A DNA stretch of 38,705 nucleotides from Oligoflexales bacterium. GTDB taxonomy: Bacteria > Bdellovibrionota_B > Oligoflexia > Oligoflexales > JALZUQ01. The position numbers were made by a program, and so were the translations under genes. The first letter of the stretch is position 1. Every line of letters starts with the position of its first letter. The DNA lies in assembly GCA_023301565.1 (NCBI GenBank), contig JALZUO010000119.1, positions 1 to 38,705 on the forward strand, in the 5' to 3' direction. The notes beneath the pieces are model-generated. The model worked only from the letters and a program-made list of their open reading frames with translations, was not told the origin of the DNA and ran no database searches. Positions 1 to 7,470 of the stretch are shown in pieces.

Positions 1-25
1 AGAGAAGAGAAGAGAAGAGAAGAGG
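1..25 (+). repeat. AGAGA pentanucleotide repeat at the pilin ribosome binding site
   Basis: Four perfect AGAGA units plus a fifth ending in AGAGG fill the first 25 bases and stop 4 nt before the pilin ATG at 30. The window starts inside the tract, so the true copy number is unknown. Each unit is purine-rich and Shine-Dalgarno-like, so the repeat itself forms the ribosome binding region. The unit is not a multiple of three, but it lies in the leader, so slippage would change spacing or RBS number rather than reading frame. Confidence 0.8.
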
Positions 26-29
26 GCAA

Positions 30-500
30 ATGCCAAGTAAAGATAAAAGAAACCAAAACGGATTTACTCTTATTGAACTTATGGTCGTTGTCGCAATTAT
101 ATCGATCCTAGCCACTTTAGCTCTCCCTAAGTTTGAGCAATTCCAGCAGAAAGCTAGACTTACAGAGGCAGTAGAAATGGTTTCTTCTCTGAAGGAAGGG
201 CTGCTACTTTTTCGCTTGGAAAACCAAACCTCCCCCATACAATCGCGTTCAATACTCGGAACAACAAACATAAATAATATTGGGTTGTTAGTGCAAATTC
301 CAGAAGAGTCTTATTTTGAATATTTTATAGCCACATCTTCCAGCTCACATGTCCCTGGAAGCGCAGACAACCTGCGGGTTGGTGCTAGGCACCCTGCAGG
401 TGTTATCTCAAGTGCTACCGAATCTTTGTCTGTAAATAGCAATGAAAACGGAGTGCAGTTCTACAAACTCGAAGGCAGTACCACTCAAACGCCCTACTAA
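30..500 (+). CDS. type IV pilin / pseudopilin-like protein
   Basis: This is a 156-aa prepilin-like protein. It has a short basic leader (residues 1-11) ending in Gly, then a mature N-terminus starting Phe-Thr-Leu-Ile-Glu, with the conserved Glu at position +5 and a hydrophobic helix to about residue 35. This is the class III / type IVa prepilin signature processed by PilD. The rest is a small variable globular domain with no cysteine, so the C-terminal disulfide loop typical of many major pilins is absent. It could be a minor pilin or a type II secretion pseudopilin; no pilus assembly genes are nearby to decide. The ATG at 30 follows the AGAGA repeat closely. It converges with the next gene, with 6 bp between stop codons. 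Confidence 0.85.
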   Translation: MPSKDKRNQNGFTLIELMVVVAIISILATLALPKFEQFQQKARLTEAVEMVSSLKEGLLLFRLENQTSPIQSRSILGTTNINNIGLLVQIPEESYFEYFIATSSSSHVPGSADNLRVGARHPAGVISSATESLSVNSNENGVQFYKLEGSTTQTPY

Positions 501-506
501 ATTTTT

Positions 507-767
507 TTAAGAACTTTCACTAGCTACAGTCTCTGGAAGCTCGCTGGCAGGCATAAGAAGCGTTTTTAAAAGCTGGTCTCTTTTCTTTTTGGCCTCCAAC
601 TTTTCTAATTTTTCTGTCTCTTTCTGCTCTACTCTGAATGCCTTATCGGCAGCTTTTTTCTTTTGATAGGCAGCCTTGCGCTTGCGGCGCATGTATTCTT
701 TGGCAGGCAGCTGCTCTTCGTTTTCCATCATCGCATCATCTATTACATTATCCATCACATCTTCCAT
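507..767 (-). CDS. small Lys/Glu-rich coiled-coil protein, unknown
   Basis: An 86-aa, highly charged protein of unknown function. An acidic N-terminus (about residues 1-20) is followed by a Lys/Arg/Glu/Ala-rich stretch (about 24-70) expected to form a long charged helix or coiled coil, and a short tail. There is no signal peptide or membrane segment. I chose the ATG at 767 because a perfect AGGAGG lies 6 nt upstream; a TTG one codon earlier would be only 3 nt from it. It lies 65 bp downstream of the acetoacetyl-CoA synthetase gene on the same strand and may be read from that transcript. I do not recognise a family. The strong RBS and the tight fit between neighbours support it as a real gene. 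Confidence 0.6.
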   Translation of the reverse strand: MEDVMDNVIDDAMMENEEQLPAKEYMRRKRKAAYQKKKAADKAFRVEQKETEKLEKLEAKKKRDQLLKTLLMPASELPETVASESS

Positions 768-832
768 CAAAAGCCTCCTGCATTAGGCACAAAGGTGTTA
801 CCTAGTGAAAACATAACATAGTATCTCAAAAC

Positions 833-2920
833 TCATACCCGGCTGGAACGAGCAGCTTGAAAGGCAACAAAATCGGTTAGAGCCGTCGGGTCTACCAGTG
901 TATTTTCTCCACTTGCCGGCTCACCCGCTAGTATTTTCCTGAGTACTACCTCGACTTTTTTACCGCTGCGGGTATAAGGAATTTTGCTGACCACATGCAT
1001 GGCACTTGGCACGTGCCGTGGGCTCAAGGTCGAGCGGACGTGTTTTTTGATTTTTTGCTTTAAGTCAGCCAAACCTTTTTGGCTACTACCCTCCCCTTTT
1101 TTGCTAAGCGCACTCAGGCTTAAAACAACAAAAAGTAAAATGGGAGCATCGGCACTTTGCGGGTCACTCAAAGCTACACAATCATCGATTTCTTCTATAG
1201 CTTCCAAGGCACGGTATAGCTCGGCCGTCCCGATGCGTACCCCACCGGGGTTAAGTGTTGCATCACTTCGCCCGGCAATGGCAAACCCACCGGTTACAGG
1301 GTTTCGGGCAAGAAGGTCGCCGTGCCGCCACACGCCTGGGTACACAGAAAAGTAGGACCTGGTGATTTTTTCTTGGCTGGCATCGCCCCAAAAACCAATG
1401 GGCATACTGATAAAAGGATTTGTGCAAACAAGCTCTCCTTCTTGTAAGCAATTTTCATTAGCCTCATCTTTGGTTTGTGAAACAGAGTTTCCAGCCTCAC
1501 TCCAAACATCTACAGCCATGCCTAGGCCAGGCGATTGCAGCTCTCCTGCGTAGACTGGCAACAACGGGTTACCAAGCATAAAGCACGAGACGATGTCGGT
1601 CCCACCGCTTATAGATGCCACATGTAGGTCGGCTTTAACCTGCTTGTAAATCCACTCAAACTGCTCTGGCAGCAACGGAGCTCCGGTGCTCAGCAAGGTC
1701 TTGAGACCGGCTGCAAAATGGGCTGGAGAAAACCTTTGCTGCATCAAGCTGCGGATGTATTTGGGGCTAGTTCCGAGTACATCCACTTTGGTTTTTTCTA
1801 TGGTTTCCCAAAAACTATCTAATGAGGGATAAGCGGGAGATCCATCAAAAAAGACAGGTACTGCACCCACGCTTGGAGCTGAAACTAGCCAGTTCCACAT
1901 CATCCAGCCACAGGTCGTAAAAAACAGCATACGATCGCCGGGCTTTAAATCTGTGTGGAGTGCTAGCTCTTTTTGATGCTGCAACAAAGCCCTGCCGGCA
2001 GCGTGCACTATGCACTTTGGTTTTCCGGTGGTCCCGCTAGAAAACAAAACATAAAGCGGATCATCAAAAGCCAACTCTTCGTAGTCAATCCCGGCAGCAG
2101 AGCCCTGCTGGCAATTGCCTGCAGCCTCTTGCCAGCTAGCAAGCTCTACCTCTCTTCCAGCTAACCTCCAGCTTGGCTCTACAAATCGGCTTGGGGTAGA
2201 AACAAGCACGGTCTCGACCGAGGGTATCTCGCTAGCAATTGCCTGCAGGTCAGCTGTTTTATCAAAGACTTTGCCAGCATATTGCACAGATAAATTAGCT
2301 ATTAAAAGCTTGGGCTCAAGCGCTGAAAAACGGTCAACAACCGCTTGGCTGCCAAAATCAGGCGAGCAAGAAGACCACACGGCGCCGATGCTTGCGCAGG
2401 CTAAAAAACCTGCCATCGCTTCGAGACCGTTGCAAACAACCCCACCGACCCGGTCGCCTTTTTGAATTCCTTTTTTCTTCATCCACTTTTGTAGGCTTGA
2501 AACCATGGCTTTGATCTCAGCCCGGGTATACTCGGCGCTTTCTCTGCTGTCGTTTACACATACGCAGAATAGGTCTGTGTCTTTGCGTGATGGGTGCTCT
2601 AGTAAATTTTGGGCGTAGTTGATCGTAGCGCCCGCAAACCAGCTACCAAGTAAATGTTTTTTAGGGTCTTGAGCTAGAAAAACCGGATCTGCGGGTTGCA
2701 TAGGTTTTATAAAGTCCGTCTGCAAGAACTTGGCTAAGAGCGGCCAAAAAGAATCGATTTCGTTAACGGACCACCGGTGCAACTCTGGCCAGGCTGGGAC
2801 CGAAGAAAAAACCTTTTGATCAACAAGCCAAGAGGCAAACCGCGCGAGGTTACTCGACTCTGTTCGCTCTTTGCTAGGCCGCCAAAGTGGCTCAGATAAG
2901 GTGCTTGTATTTGAACTCAC
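833..2920 (-). CDS. aacS: acetoacetyl-CoA synthetase (acetoacetate-CoA ligase)
   Basis: A 695-aa member of the acyl-adenylate-forming superfamily, predicted to activate acetoacetate with ATP and CoA to acetoacetyl-CoA in the cytosol (ketone body or polyhydroxybutyrate carbon use). The N-terminus resembles the acetyl-/acetoacetyl-CoA synthetase cap, with WFAGATINYAQNLL near residues 94-107. The AMP-binding P-loop SSGTTGKPK is near 294-302, and a late SGKK near the C-terminus supplies the catalytic Lys. Length fits the family (about 650-700). The start is GTG at 2920, with AAGGAG 6 nt upstream. It is transcribed divergently from cmoA across a 189-bp gap. Acetyl-CoA synthetase is the main alternative, but the motif set favours the acetoacetate enzyme. 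Confidence 0.88.
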   Translation of the reverse strand: MSSNTSTLSEPLWRPSKERTESSNLARFASWLVDQKVFSSVPAWPELHRWSVNEIDSFWPLLAKFLQTDFIKPMQPADPVFLAQDPKKHLLGSWFAGATINYAQNLLEHPSRKDTDLFCVCVNDSRESAEYTRAEIKAMVSSLQKWMKKKGIQKGDRVGGVVCNGLEAMAGFLACASIGAVWSSCSPDFGSQAVVDRFSALEPKLLIANLSVQYAGKVFDKTADLQAIASEIPSVETVLVSTPSRFVEPSWRLAGREVELASWQEAAGNCQQGSAAGIDYEELAFDDPLYVLFSSGTTGKPKCIVHAAGRALLQHQKELALHTDLKPGDRMLFFTTCGWMMWNWLVSAPSVGAVPVFFDGSPAYPSLDSFWETIEKTKVDVLGTSPKYIRSLMQQRFSPAHFAAGLKTLLSTGAPLLPEQFEWIYKQVKADLHVASISGGTDIVSCFMLGNPLLPVYAGELQSPGLGMAVDVWSEAGNSVSQTKDEANENCLQEGELVCTNPFISMPIGFWGDASQEKITRSYFSVYPGVWRHGDLLARNPVTGGFAIAGRSDATLNPGGVRIGTAELYRALEAIEEIDDCVALSDPQSADAPILLFVVLSLSALSKKGEGSSQKGLADLKQKIKKHVRSTLSPRHVPSAMHVVSKIPYTRSGKKVEVVLRKILAGEPASGENTLVDPTALTDFVAFQAARSSRV

Positions 2921-3109
2921 TGAAAACTCCTTCGTGCGTCATTCTAGCCGTGGGCTTTTTTTGGCCCTAAAATAGATAAACATATTAGGCTTTTATATTT
3001 TTTTTCGTGCCTGCACTGTAAAGAATGCAAAACCTTTATTTCTGGTGTGCGTGCCCCTGCCTCAGATGCTATGAAAGTTCTTGATCTTTGTAGAGAGACT
3101 TTAAGGTAA

Positions 3110-3877
3110 ATGCTTAAAACCGATGCTTCCAAACCTAATTTAATCAGTGGCAAGGACCAGCTGTTTGAAACCCAAAGGTACCCAAAACCCTTTGAGTTCA
3201 ACGAGGCTGTGGCCGAAGTTTTTGACGATATGGTTTCGCGCAGCGTACCTTTGTACCTGGAAATGCATGAGCTCCTTATCGAGTGGACCCGCAGGTATTA
3301 CCAGGTTGGCTCAAAGGTGGTTGACTACGGTTGCAGCACGGGGACAGCTATAGAGCTGCTAGCTAAAACATTGCCCGAGATTACATCCTACTTGGGAGTA
3401 GACTCGAGCGGCCCTATGCTCCAGAGAGCAAAAGAAAAAACAGCGGCCCTGCGTAAGCAAGGGATGGAGCTAGAGTTTGCCTGCAGCGACATGCAGCCAA
3501 GCCACGCAGCTGGCTCCTCTGTGATTTTGATGAACTACACCCTGCAGTTTATCCCGGTGCATCACCGGCTAGAGTTTTTGCAAGAAGTCTGCAGCCAAAT
3601 GCTCGCGGGTGGCTTATTTTTTCTTTCAGAAAAAACAGTGAGCGCTAACCCAAAGATGCAAGAGCTCAGTACAGAAATTTATGAAAAGTTTAAAAATACT
3701 CAAGGCTATTCCTTAAGCGAAATTGCCCGTAAAAAAGAAGCATTGAACAACGTGCTTACCCCACTACGCTTAGACGAGACTTACAGCATGCTTGGTGAAG
3801 CTGGGTTTGTGAACATCCAACCTATTCTGATGTGGAATAACTTTATAACCATCGTTTGTGAAAAGCCTCGAAACTAA
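3110..3877 (+). CDS. cmoA: carboxy-SAM synthase CmoA
   Basis: A 255-aa SAM-dependent enzyme of the CmoA family, which makes carboxy-S-adenosylmethionine from SAM and prephenate for tRNA U34 modification. The family signature FEFNEAVAEVFDDMVSRSVP lies at residues 28-47. The SAM-binding loop DYGCSTGTA is at 72-80 and the acidic strand end GVDSS at 96-100. Class I Rossmann methyltransferase topology is evident. The gene abuts cmoB (TAA immediately followed by ATG), giving the classic cmoAB pair and supporting the call. The start ATG has AAGG only 3 nt upstream, so the RBS spacing is short; no better start is visible. Confidence 0.93.
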   Translation: MLKTDASKPNLISGKDQLFETQRYPKPFEFNEAVAEVFDDMVSRSVPLYLEMHELLIEWTRRYYQVGSKVVDYGCSTGTAIELLAKTLPEITSYLGVDSSGPMLQRAKEKTAALRKQGMELEFACSDMQPSHAAGSSVILMNYTLQFIPVHHRLEFLQEVCSQMLAGGLFFLSEKTVSANPKMQELSTEIYEKFKNTQGYSLSEIARKKEALNNVLTPLRLDETYSMLGEAGFVNIQPILMWNNFITIVCEKPRN

Positions 3878-4753
3878 ATGAATCAACATCAGATCATCAA
3901 ACAAAAACTATTGGATTTATGCCCTAGCGGCGTGCGCACAGACTTTAGTGGCTCGACCGTTAGGTTTGGCTACGGAGACGACCTATCACCTGAGACAACA
4001 GCACAAGTTAAAGAACTACTGCAGGAGTGGATTCCTTGGAAAAAAGGGCCGTTTTCTTTTTTCGACATCGAAATCGATAGCGAATGGCGCTCTGACCTTA
4101 AATGGGACAGGATCACGGCACATATGCCAAGTTTAAGCCAAGCTAGTGTTGCTGACATTGGCTGTAACAACGCCTACTACATGTTTCGCATGCTAGAACA
4201 CGGTCCCAAAAAAGTGACTGGCTACGACCCGGTCGAAAAGTACGACTGCCAATTCGAGTGGATGCAGCATCTCTACGGCAAGCCATGGCCACTAGAATTC
4301 AAAAAAGAGGGCGTTGAAAGCATCGGTGCAGGAGCAGAAGGGCAAGAACTTTTTGATGTAATCTTCTGTCTGGGTATTTTGTATCACCGCAAAAACCCAC
4401 TGCAAACACTCGAACGCATGCGGGCAGCTCTGCGACCCGGAGGCTACCTGGTCATCGACTGCCAGGGGATTGCCGGCAACAGTAAGAGCGAGGTATTGTT
4501 CCCCCATGGTAAATACGCTGGAGCAAAAGGGTTTTGGTTTTTGCCCTCCAAAGGGTCTTTAGAGTCCTGGGTGCTCAGGTCTGGGTTTAGGGAGATCAGC
4601 ACCTTCTTTTCTGAAAAACTTTCGCCTAGCGAACAAAGAGCCACTGCCTGGGCCCCGCATTACCAGCTTGGCGACATGCTTTCCAAAGATGGGCTTTGTA
4701 CAATCGAAGGCTACCCGGCTCCGTGGAGGCATTACCTGGTTTGCCGGCGGTAG
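3878..4753 (+). CDS. cmoB: tRNA U34 carboxymethyltransferase CmoB
   Basis: A 291-aa methyltransferase that transfers the carboxymethyl group of carboxy-SAM to 5-hydroxyuridine at tRNA position 34, giving cmo5U. Family motifs in order: KKGPFS at 55-60, EWRSDLKWDR at 69-78, SAM loop DIGCNNAYYM at 93-102, and LGILYHRKNPL at 165-175. It is shorter than the E. coli protein (about 323 aa), and the SAM loop has NNA where gamma-proteobacterial CmoB has GSG, so it looks like the shorter CmoB subtype. ATG follows the cmoA stop with no gap, indicating translational coupling. The 151-bp gap after it contains a possible GCTTTTG/CAAAAAAGC stem-loop with no clear T run. Confidence 0.92.
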   Translation: MNQHQIIKQKLLDLCPSGVRTDFSGSTVRFGYGDDLSPETTAQVKELLQEWIPWKKGPFSFFDIEIDSEWRSDLKWDRITAHMPSLSQASVADIGCNNAYYMFRMLEHGPKKVTGYDPVEKYDCQFEWMQHLYGKPWPLEFKKEGVESIGAGAEGQELFDVIFCLGILYHRKNPLQTLERMRAALRPGGYLVIDCQGIAGNSKSEVLFPHGKYAGAKGFWFLPSKGSLESWVLRSGFREISTFFSEKLSPSEQRATAWAPHYQLGDMLSKDGLCTIEGYPAPWRHYLVCRR

Positions 4754-4904
4754 GTTTTGCATAGCTTTTGTAGCTGAGCAAAAAAGCACATAACTAACTG
4801 AAAATATTACAATAACTAGTAACCTTCAATTCAACACCTAGCTACGACGATGTGTGTATTGTCAGGGTTAGACACTTTTTTGGTTTATTGGGGATGGTAG
4901 AGCG

Positions 4905-5273
4905 ATGAAACGAACGTTCAACTTAGCGAATTTAAAATTCAAAGAGCGCAGGGTCCAAGATCGGAGGGAACCGACTGGGTTGATGCCGGGCAAAATGGTG
5001 CGCGTACGCCAAGAGCGCGTGATTAGCTGCAGGCCGATGGATGTTTCCAAAGAAGGTCTTGGTATTCTGGTGGCCGAAGACTTGATGAGCGACGAAGTAC
5101 TTACGCTCAACCTGCCTGATGGAAGGCAAATACCTTTTCGCATTGTCTGGAAACGAGAAGACTTTGGAAAACTTGATTTGTTTCGCTACGGTCTAGAGTG
5201 CATGGACACCGAAACCAACGTACTAGAACTGTTTCAGCGTGCTGGGATGATCCGCAACTACGACGCAGAATAG
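4905..5273 (+). CDS. PilZ-domain protein, probable c-di-GMP receptor
   Basis: A 122-aa cytosolic protein with PilZ features: an Arg-rich RxxxR motif (RVQDR, about residues 16-20) and DVSKEGLGI (about 46-54), matching the (D/N)xSxxG motif that with RxxxR binds cyclic di-GMP. The remainder alternates as expected for a small beta barrel. There is no output domain, so it would act as a stand-alone adaptor, perhaps on motility or pili; the pilin at 30-500 is not adjacent. RBS complementarity is weak (GGGGATGG upstream). It converges with the DUF1634-like gene, 33 bp between stops. Confidence 0.78.
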   Translation: MKRTFNLANLKFKERRVQDRREPTGLMPGKMVRVRQERVISCRPMDVSKEGLGILVAEDLMSDEVLTLNLPDGRQIPFRIVWKREDFGKLDLFRYGLECMDTETNVLELFQRAGMIRNYDAE

Positions 5274-5306
5274 AGACCGACAAACCTATGTAAGTTAAAA
5301 ATTTCT

Positions 5307-5651
5307 CTAAAAAGATTTGTAGGCTAGAAAAATCAAAATACTGATCAATAAAAGTTCGCACACGATGCCTCTTATAACTGGCCGTCTGGATGCGGTTTTT
5401 TTTTGTAAACCAGCTGCCGACTTTTGCAGTACAAACATCAGGCCCAAGCCTCTTACAATAAAAACGATGTAAAGCATGTATAAAAGCTTAAAATCACTCA
5501 GGTGATGTGTGTACATACTTACCTGGCCGAAATCTGTGCTTATAGCCGCCATAGAAAGCAGACAAACCAAAAAAGCTAGCTGCGTGACTCTCACCCAAAG
5601 AAAACGTTTTTTTAAATTTTTGGACCGCCGGTTTATCACATTCTTTTTCAT
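5307..5651 (-). CDS. small membrane protein paired with TauE permease (DUF1634-like)
   Basis: A 114-aa membrane protein with a basic N-terminus (MKKNVINRRSK) and three hydrophobic segments (about residues 20-40, 54-76, 96-112). The open frame extends upstream to 5834, but the start is set at the ATG at 5651 because it overlaps the permease stop in an ATGA junction. That start also removes an implausible N-terminus that is out of frame over the permease gene. Small three-helix DUF1634 proteins are commonly encoded next to TauE/SafE permeases; size, topology and position fit, but sequence similarity was not tested. A role as accessory subunit is inference. Confidence 0.6.
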   Translation of the reverse strand: MKKNVINRRSKNLKKRFLWVRVTQLAFLVCLLSMAAISTDFGQVSMYTHHLSDFKLLYMLYIVFIVRGLGLMFVLQKSAAGLQKKTASRRPVIRGIVCELLLISILIFLAYKSF

Positions 5652-6460
5652 AGCGCTTGCCCCAATGTTTGCCAAATTGTTTTGATAGAAACAAAAAACA
5701 ATAAGACAGCAAACATACGCCGAAGTAAAAGAGCAGACACTTTGTCGGCCAAAGAAAAACCAAGGGGGGCACCGCAAAAAATACCTCCGAGTAGCAAAAA
5801 GAAATCTGCCATGGTTAGCTCGACAGAACCCCACTGACTGAGAAGTGCTGACGCGGCCATTACCCCCATAATATACAAGCTAGTTGCAGAAGCTTTCCGC
5901 ATCGAATACCCCGCCACCAAAACCAATGTTGGAACAATTAAAACACCGCCACCGAGACCTGTCATCGAAGCAATCGTTCCAATAAAAAACAATAAAACAG
6001 AAACTGCTGCTGTTTTCGTTGTCATGTTGTCAGCATTTCGTCGGTTTTTATTTTTTCTAGGTCGGAAAAATATCATCAGCCCACCGCGAAAAATCATCAT
6101 CGTTGCCGTGAAAAAAAGGACTACAGAAAACACGATTCGCAACACAAAATCAGAGACAAAAGCCCCCAAATAGCCGCCAGTCAAGCCCCCCAGGAGCATG
6201 CTGATTTCGAAAACGGGAAGTGAAGTAAAATCCATTTCACTTTCGCGCATTCTTTTGAGGCTTGCGACCAACGAAGTGCAAACGATCGCAAACAGCGACA
6301 CCGCAATGGCTTCACGGAATGTGAGACCTGCAACATAATGTAAATATGGGACCAAAACTACGCCCCCACCAATACCCAAAAGGCTACCTATGAAACCAAC
6401 CAACAAACCTAAAGATAAAAAAATCAAAGCACAAAAACCCCTGTAAGGCCTACCTGTCAA
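5648..6460 (-). CDS. TauE/SafE-family sulfite/anion exporter
   Basis: A permease of about 260-270 aa with around eight hydrophobic segments in two repeats. Each repeat carries the family's Gly-rich motif: GSLLGIGGGVVLVP near residues 25-38 and GLGGGVLIVP in the second half. TauE/SafE (formerly DUF81) proteins are proposed exporters of sulfite, sulfoacetate or other organosulfur anions; the substrate here cannot be read from sequence. Start choice is uncertain: TTG at 6460 has no clear Shine-Dalgarno, and another TTG at 6427 would give MIFLSLGLL directly before the first helix. It overlaps the following small membrane gene by 4 bp. Confidence 0.85.
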   Translation of the reverse strand: MTGRPYRGFCALIFLSLGLLVGFIGSLLGIGGGVVLVPYLHYVAGLTFREAIAVSLFAIVCTSLVASLKRMRESEMDFTSLPVFEISMLLGGLTGGYLGAFVSDFVLRIVFSVVLFFTATMMIFRGGLMIFFRPRKNKNRRNADNMTTKTAAVSVLLFFIGTIASMTGLGGGVLIVPTLVLVAGYSMRKASATSLYIMGVMAASALLSQWGSVELTMADFFLLLGGIFCGAPLGFSLADKVSALLLRRMFAVLLFFVSIKTIWQTLGQAL

Positions 6461-6588
6461 CGGTTACAGATAAACGTTTTATTTCATCCGCACAAATTAA
6501 ATTCTTTTCAAAACCAACATTACTTTAGCAAAAAGTTTTCATGAACTACATTTAATCGTAATTTTTCTTAAGGTTAATTGATAAAATG

Positions 6589-6618
6589 TTGAAATTGTAA
6601 AAAAGAATCTGTAATAAT
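6589..6618 (+). promoter_or_regulatory. sigma-70-type promoter of the histone-like gene
   Basis: TTGAAA (6589-6594) is separated by 18 bp from AATAAT (6613-6618). Each box matches consensus at 5 of 6 positions. Predicted transcription start is about 6625, the first bases of the long hairpin beginning at 6624. Confidence 0.55.
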
Positions 6619-6623
6619 TAATA

Positions 6624-6783
6624 CAGAGCTTTTCACAAGATAACTTTTTAAAAAGTTTGTGTCGCGAGAACAAGCTCTGGATGTGATCAGGAAGATCACG
6701 GAGGATGACTGTTTCTAATCTAGGAAGGAAAAGAAATAATCGCAAGGCGGAAGTTCTATTCGGACCCCACGAGAGTGGAATCC
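6624..6783 (+). promoter_or_regulatory. hairpin-rich 5' leader (candidate structured RNA)
   Basis: This gene-free stretch holds several predicted stems. Outer stem CAGAGCTT (6624-6631) pairs with AAGCTCTG (6672-6679), enclosing CACA/TGTG (6634-6637 with 6658-6661) and the perfect palindrome at 6642-6657. A second hairpin pairs GTGATC (6683-6688) with GATCAC (6694-6699) over a 5-nt loop. A third, GGACCCCAC/GTGGAATCC (6762-6783), has a GAGA tetraloop and a 2x2 internal mismatch. Starting at the predicted +1 and ending about 75 nt before the GTG of the histone-like gene, it could be a regulatory 5' UTR or a separate small RNA. It matches no RNA family I recognise. The rest of 6461-6858 holds no gene I can support. 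Confidence 0.45.
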
Positions 6784-6858
6784 TATTCTAGGCTCCCAGC
6801 TTATTTATCAAGGATAAGAACCCGCTTTGAAAATTGAATTTATTTGAGGAGGTTTAGC

Positions 6859-7380
6859 GTGGCTAAAAAAAGAAAGAAGACTACAAAGAAGGCAGCAACT
6901 AAGCGTAAGACTACGAAACGTAAGACTAAGCGTAAGACTACTGCTAAGAAAAAAACAACTAAGCGTAAGACGAAGCGTAAAGCAACTAAGCGTAAGTCTA
7001 CTGCTAAGAAGAAAAAGACTACAAAGCGTAAAACGAAGCGTAAGTCTACTGCTAAGAAGAAGACCACGAAGCGTAAAACGAAGCGTAAGTCTACTGCTAA
7101 GAAGAAAAAGACTACGAAGCGTAAAACTAAGCGTAAGTCTACTGCTAAGAAGAAAAAGACTACGAAGCGTAAAACAAAACGTAAGTCTACTGCGAAGAAG
7201 AAGACTACAAAGCGTAAAACTAAGCGTAAGTCTACTGCTAAGAAGAAAAAGACTACGAAGCGTAAAACAAAACGTAAGTCTACTGCGAAGAAGAAGACCG
7301 CTAAGCGTAAAACGAAGCGTAAAACTACTCGCAAGAAGCCTGCAGCCAAGAAAAAGACAACACGTCGTCGTCGCAAGTAA
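6859..7380 (+). CDS. Lys/Arg-rich histone H1-like repeat protein
   Basis: A 173-aa extremely basic protein built only from Lys, Arg, Thr, Ala, Ser and one Pro after the initiator; it has no acidic or aromatic residue. It resembles the Lys-rich tails of eukaryotic H1 and bacterial H1-like proteins (chlamydial Hc2, Bordetella BpH1, AlgP type), so DNA binding and nucleoid compaction is the likely role. The core is seven near-identical 15/16-residue repeats (unit KSTAKKKKTTKRKTKR). Start is GTG at 6859, with AGGAGG 6 nt upstream; the frame stays open 15 bp further to a TTG that overlaps the RBS and is not credible. It has a long structured leader, a promoter at 6589-6618 and a terminator at 7471-7532. 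Confidence 0.82.
   Translation: MAKKRKKTTKKAATKRKTTKRKTKRKTTAKKKTTKRKTKRKATKRKSTAKKKKTTKRKTKRKSTAKKKTTKRKTKRKSTAKKKKTTKRKTKRKSTAKKKKTTKRKTKRKSTAKKKTTKRKTKRKSTAKKKKTTKRKTKRKSTAKKKTAKRKTKRKTTRKKPAAKKKTTRRRRK
6994..7320 (+). repeat. seven tandem 45/48-bp coding repeats
   Basis: Units of 48, 45, 48, 48, 45, 48 and 45 bp encode the 16- or 15-residue repeat of the histone-like protein; the two lengths differ by one Lys codon. Synonymous variation is mostly limited to AAA/AAG and ACT/ACG/ACA/ACC, showing recent duplication or homogenisation. The array should be prone to copy-number change by recombination or slippage. Confidence 0.9.
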
Positions 7381-7382
7381 TA

Positions 7383-7429
7383 GAATCAAGCTAGCAAGCC
7401 CGAGGGGTACGCCCCTCGCGGCATGATTC
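7383..7429 (+). other. nested stem-loop just after the histone-like gene
   Basis: GAATCA (7383-7388) pairs with TGATTC (7424-7429) around a 7-bp GC stem CGAGGGG/CCCCTCG (7401-7407 and 7412-7418) closed by a TACG loop (UACG in RNA, an UNCG-type stable tetraloop). There is no T run, so it looks more like an mRNA 3' stability element than a terminator. It begins 3 nt after the stop codon. Confidence 0.5.
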
Positions 7430-7470
7430 ATTACTCGATACACGTTGTCTATTTGGCCAAACAGACAATG

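Noticed and set aside
2944-3201. 85-codon minus-strand frame between aacS and cmoA
   Set aside because: It overlaps the start of cmoA, lacks an RBS, and its composition is not protein-like.
4894-4908. Four-codon frame MVER whose TGA overlaps the PilZ gene ATG
   Set aside because: Too short to distinguish from chance and without a clear ribosome binding site.
5652-5834. N-terminal extension of the DUF1634-like frame over the permease gene
   Set aside because: It is out of frame with a well-supported permease; the ATG at 5651 in an ATGA overlap explains the start.
6705-6791. 28-codon frame (starts MTVSNLGRKR) inside the histone-gene leader
   Set aside because: GGAGG directly abuts the ATG with no spacer, and the region is better explained as structured RNA. 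A leader peptide cannot be fully excluded.
6994-7320. Regular 45/48-bp repeats as a possible CRISPR-like or structural repeat array
   Set aside because: There are no unique spacers and the units keep a reading frame for a coherent basic protein.
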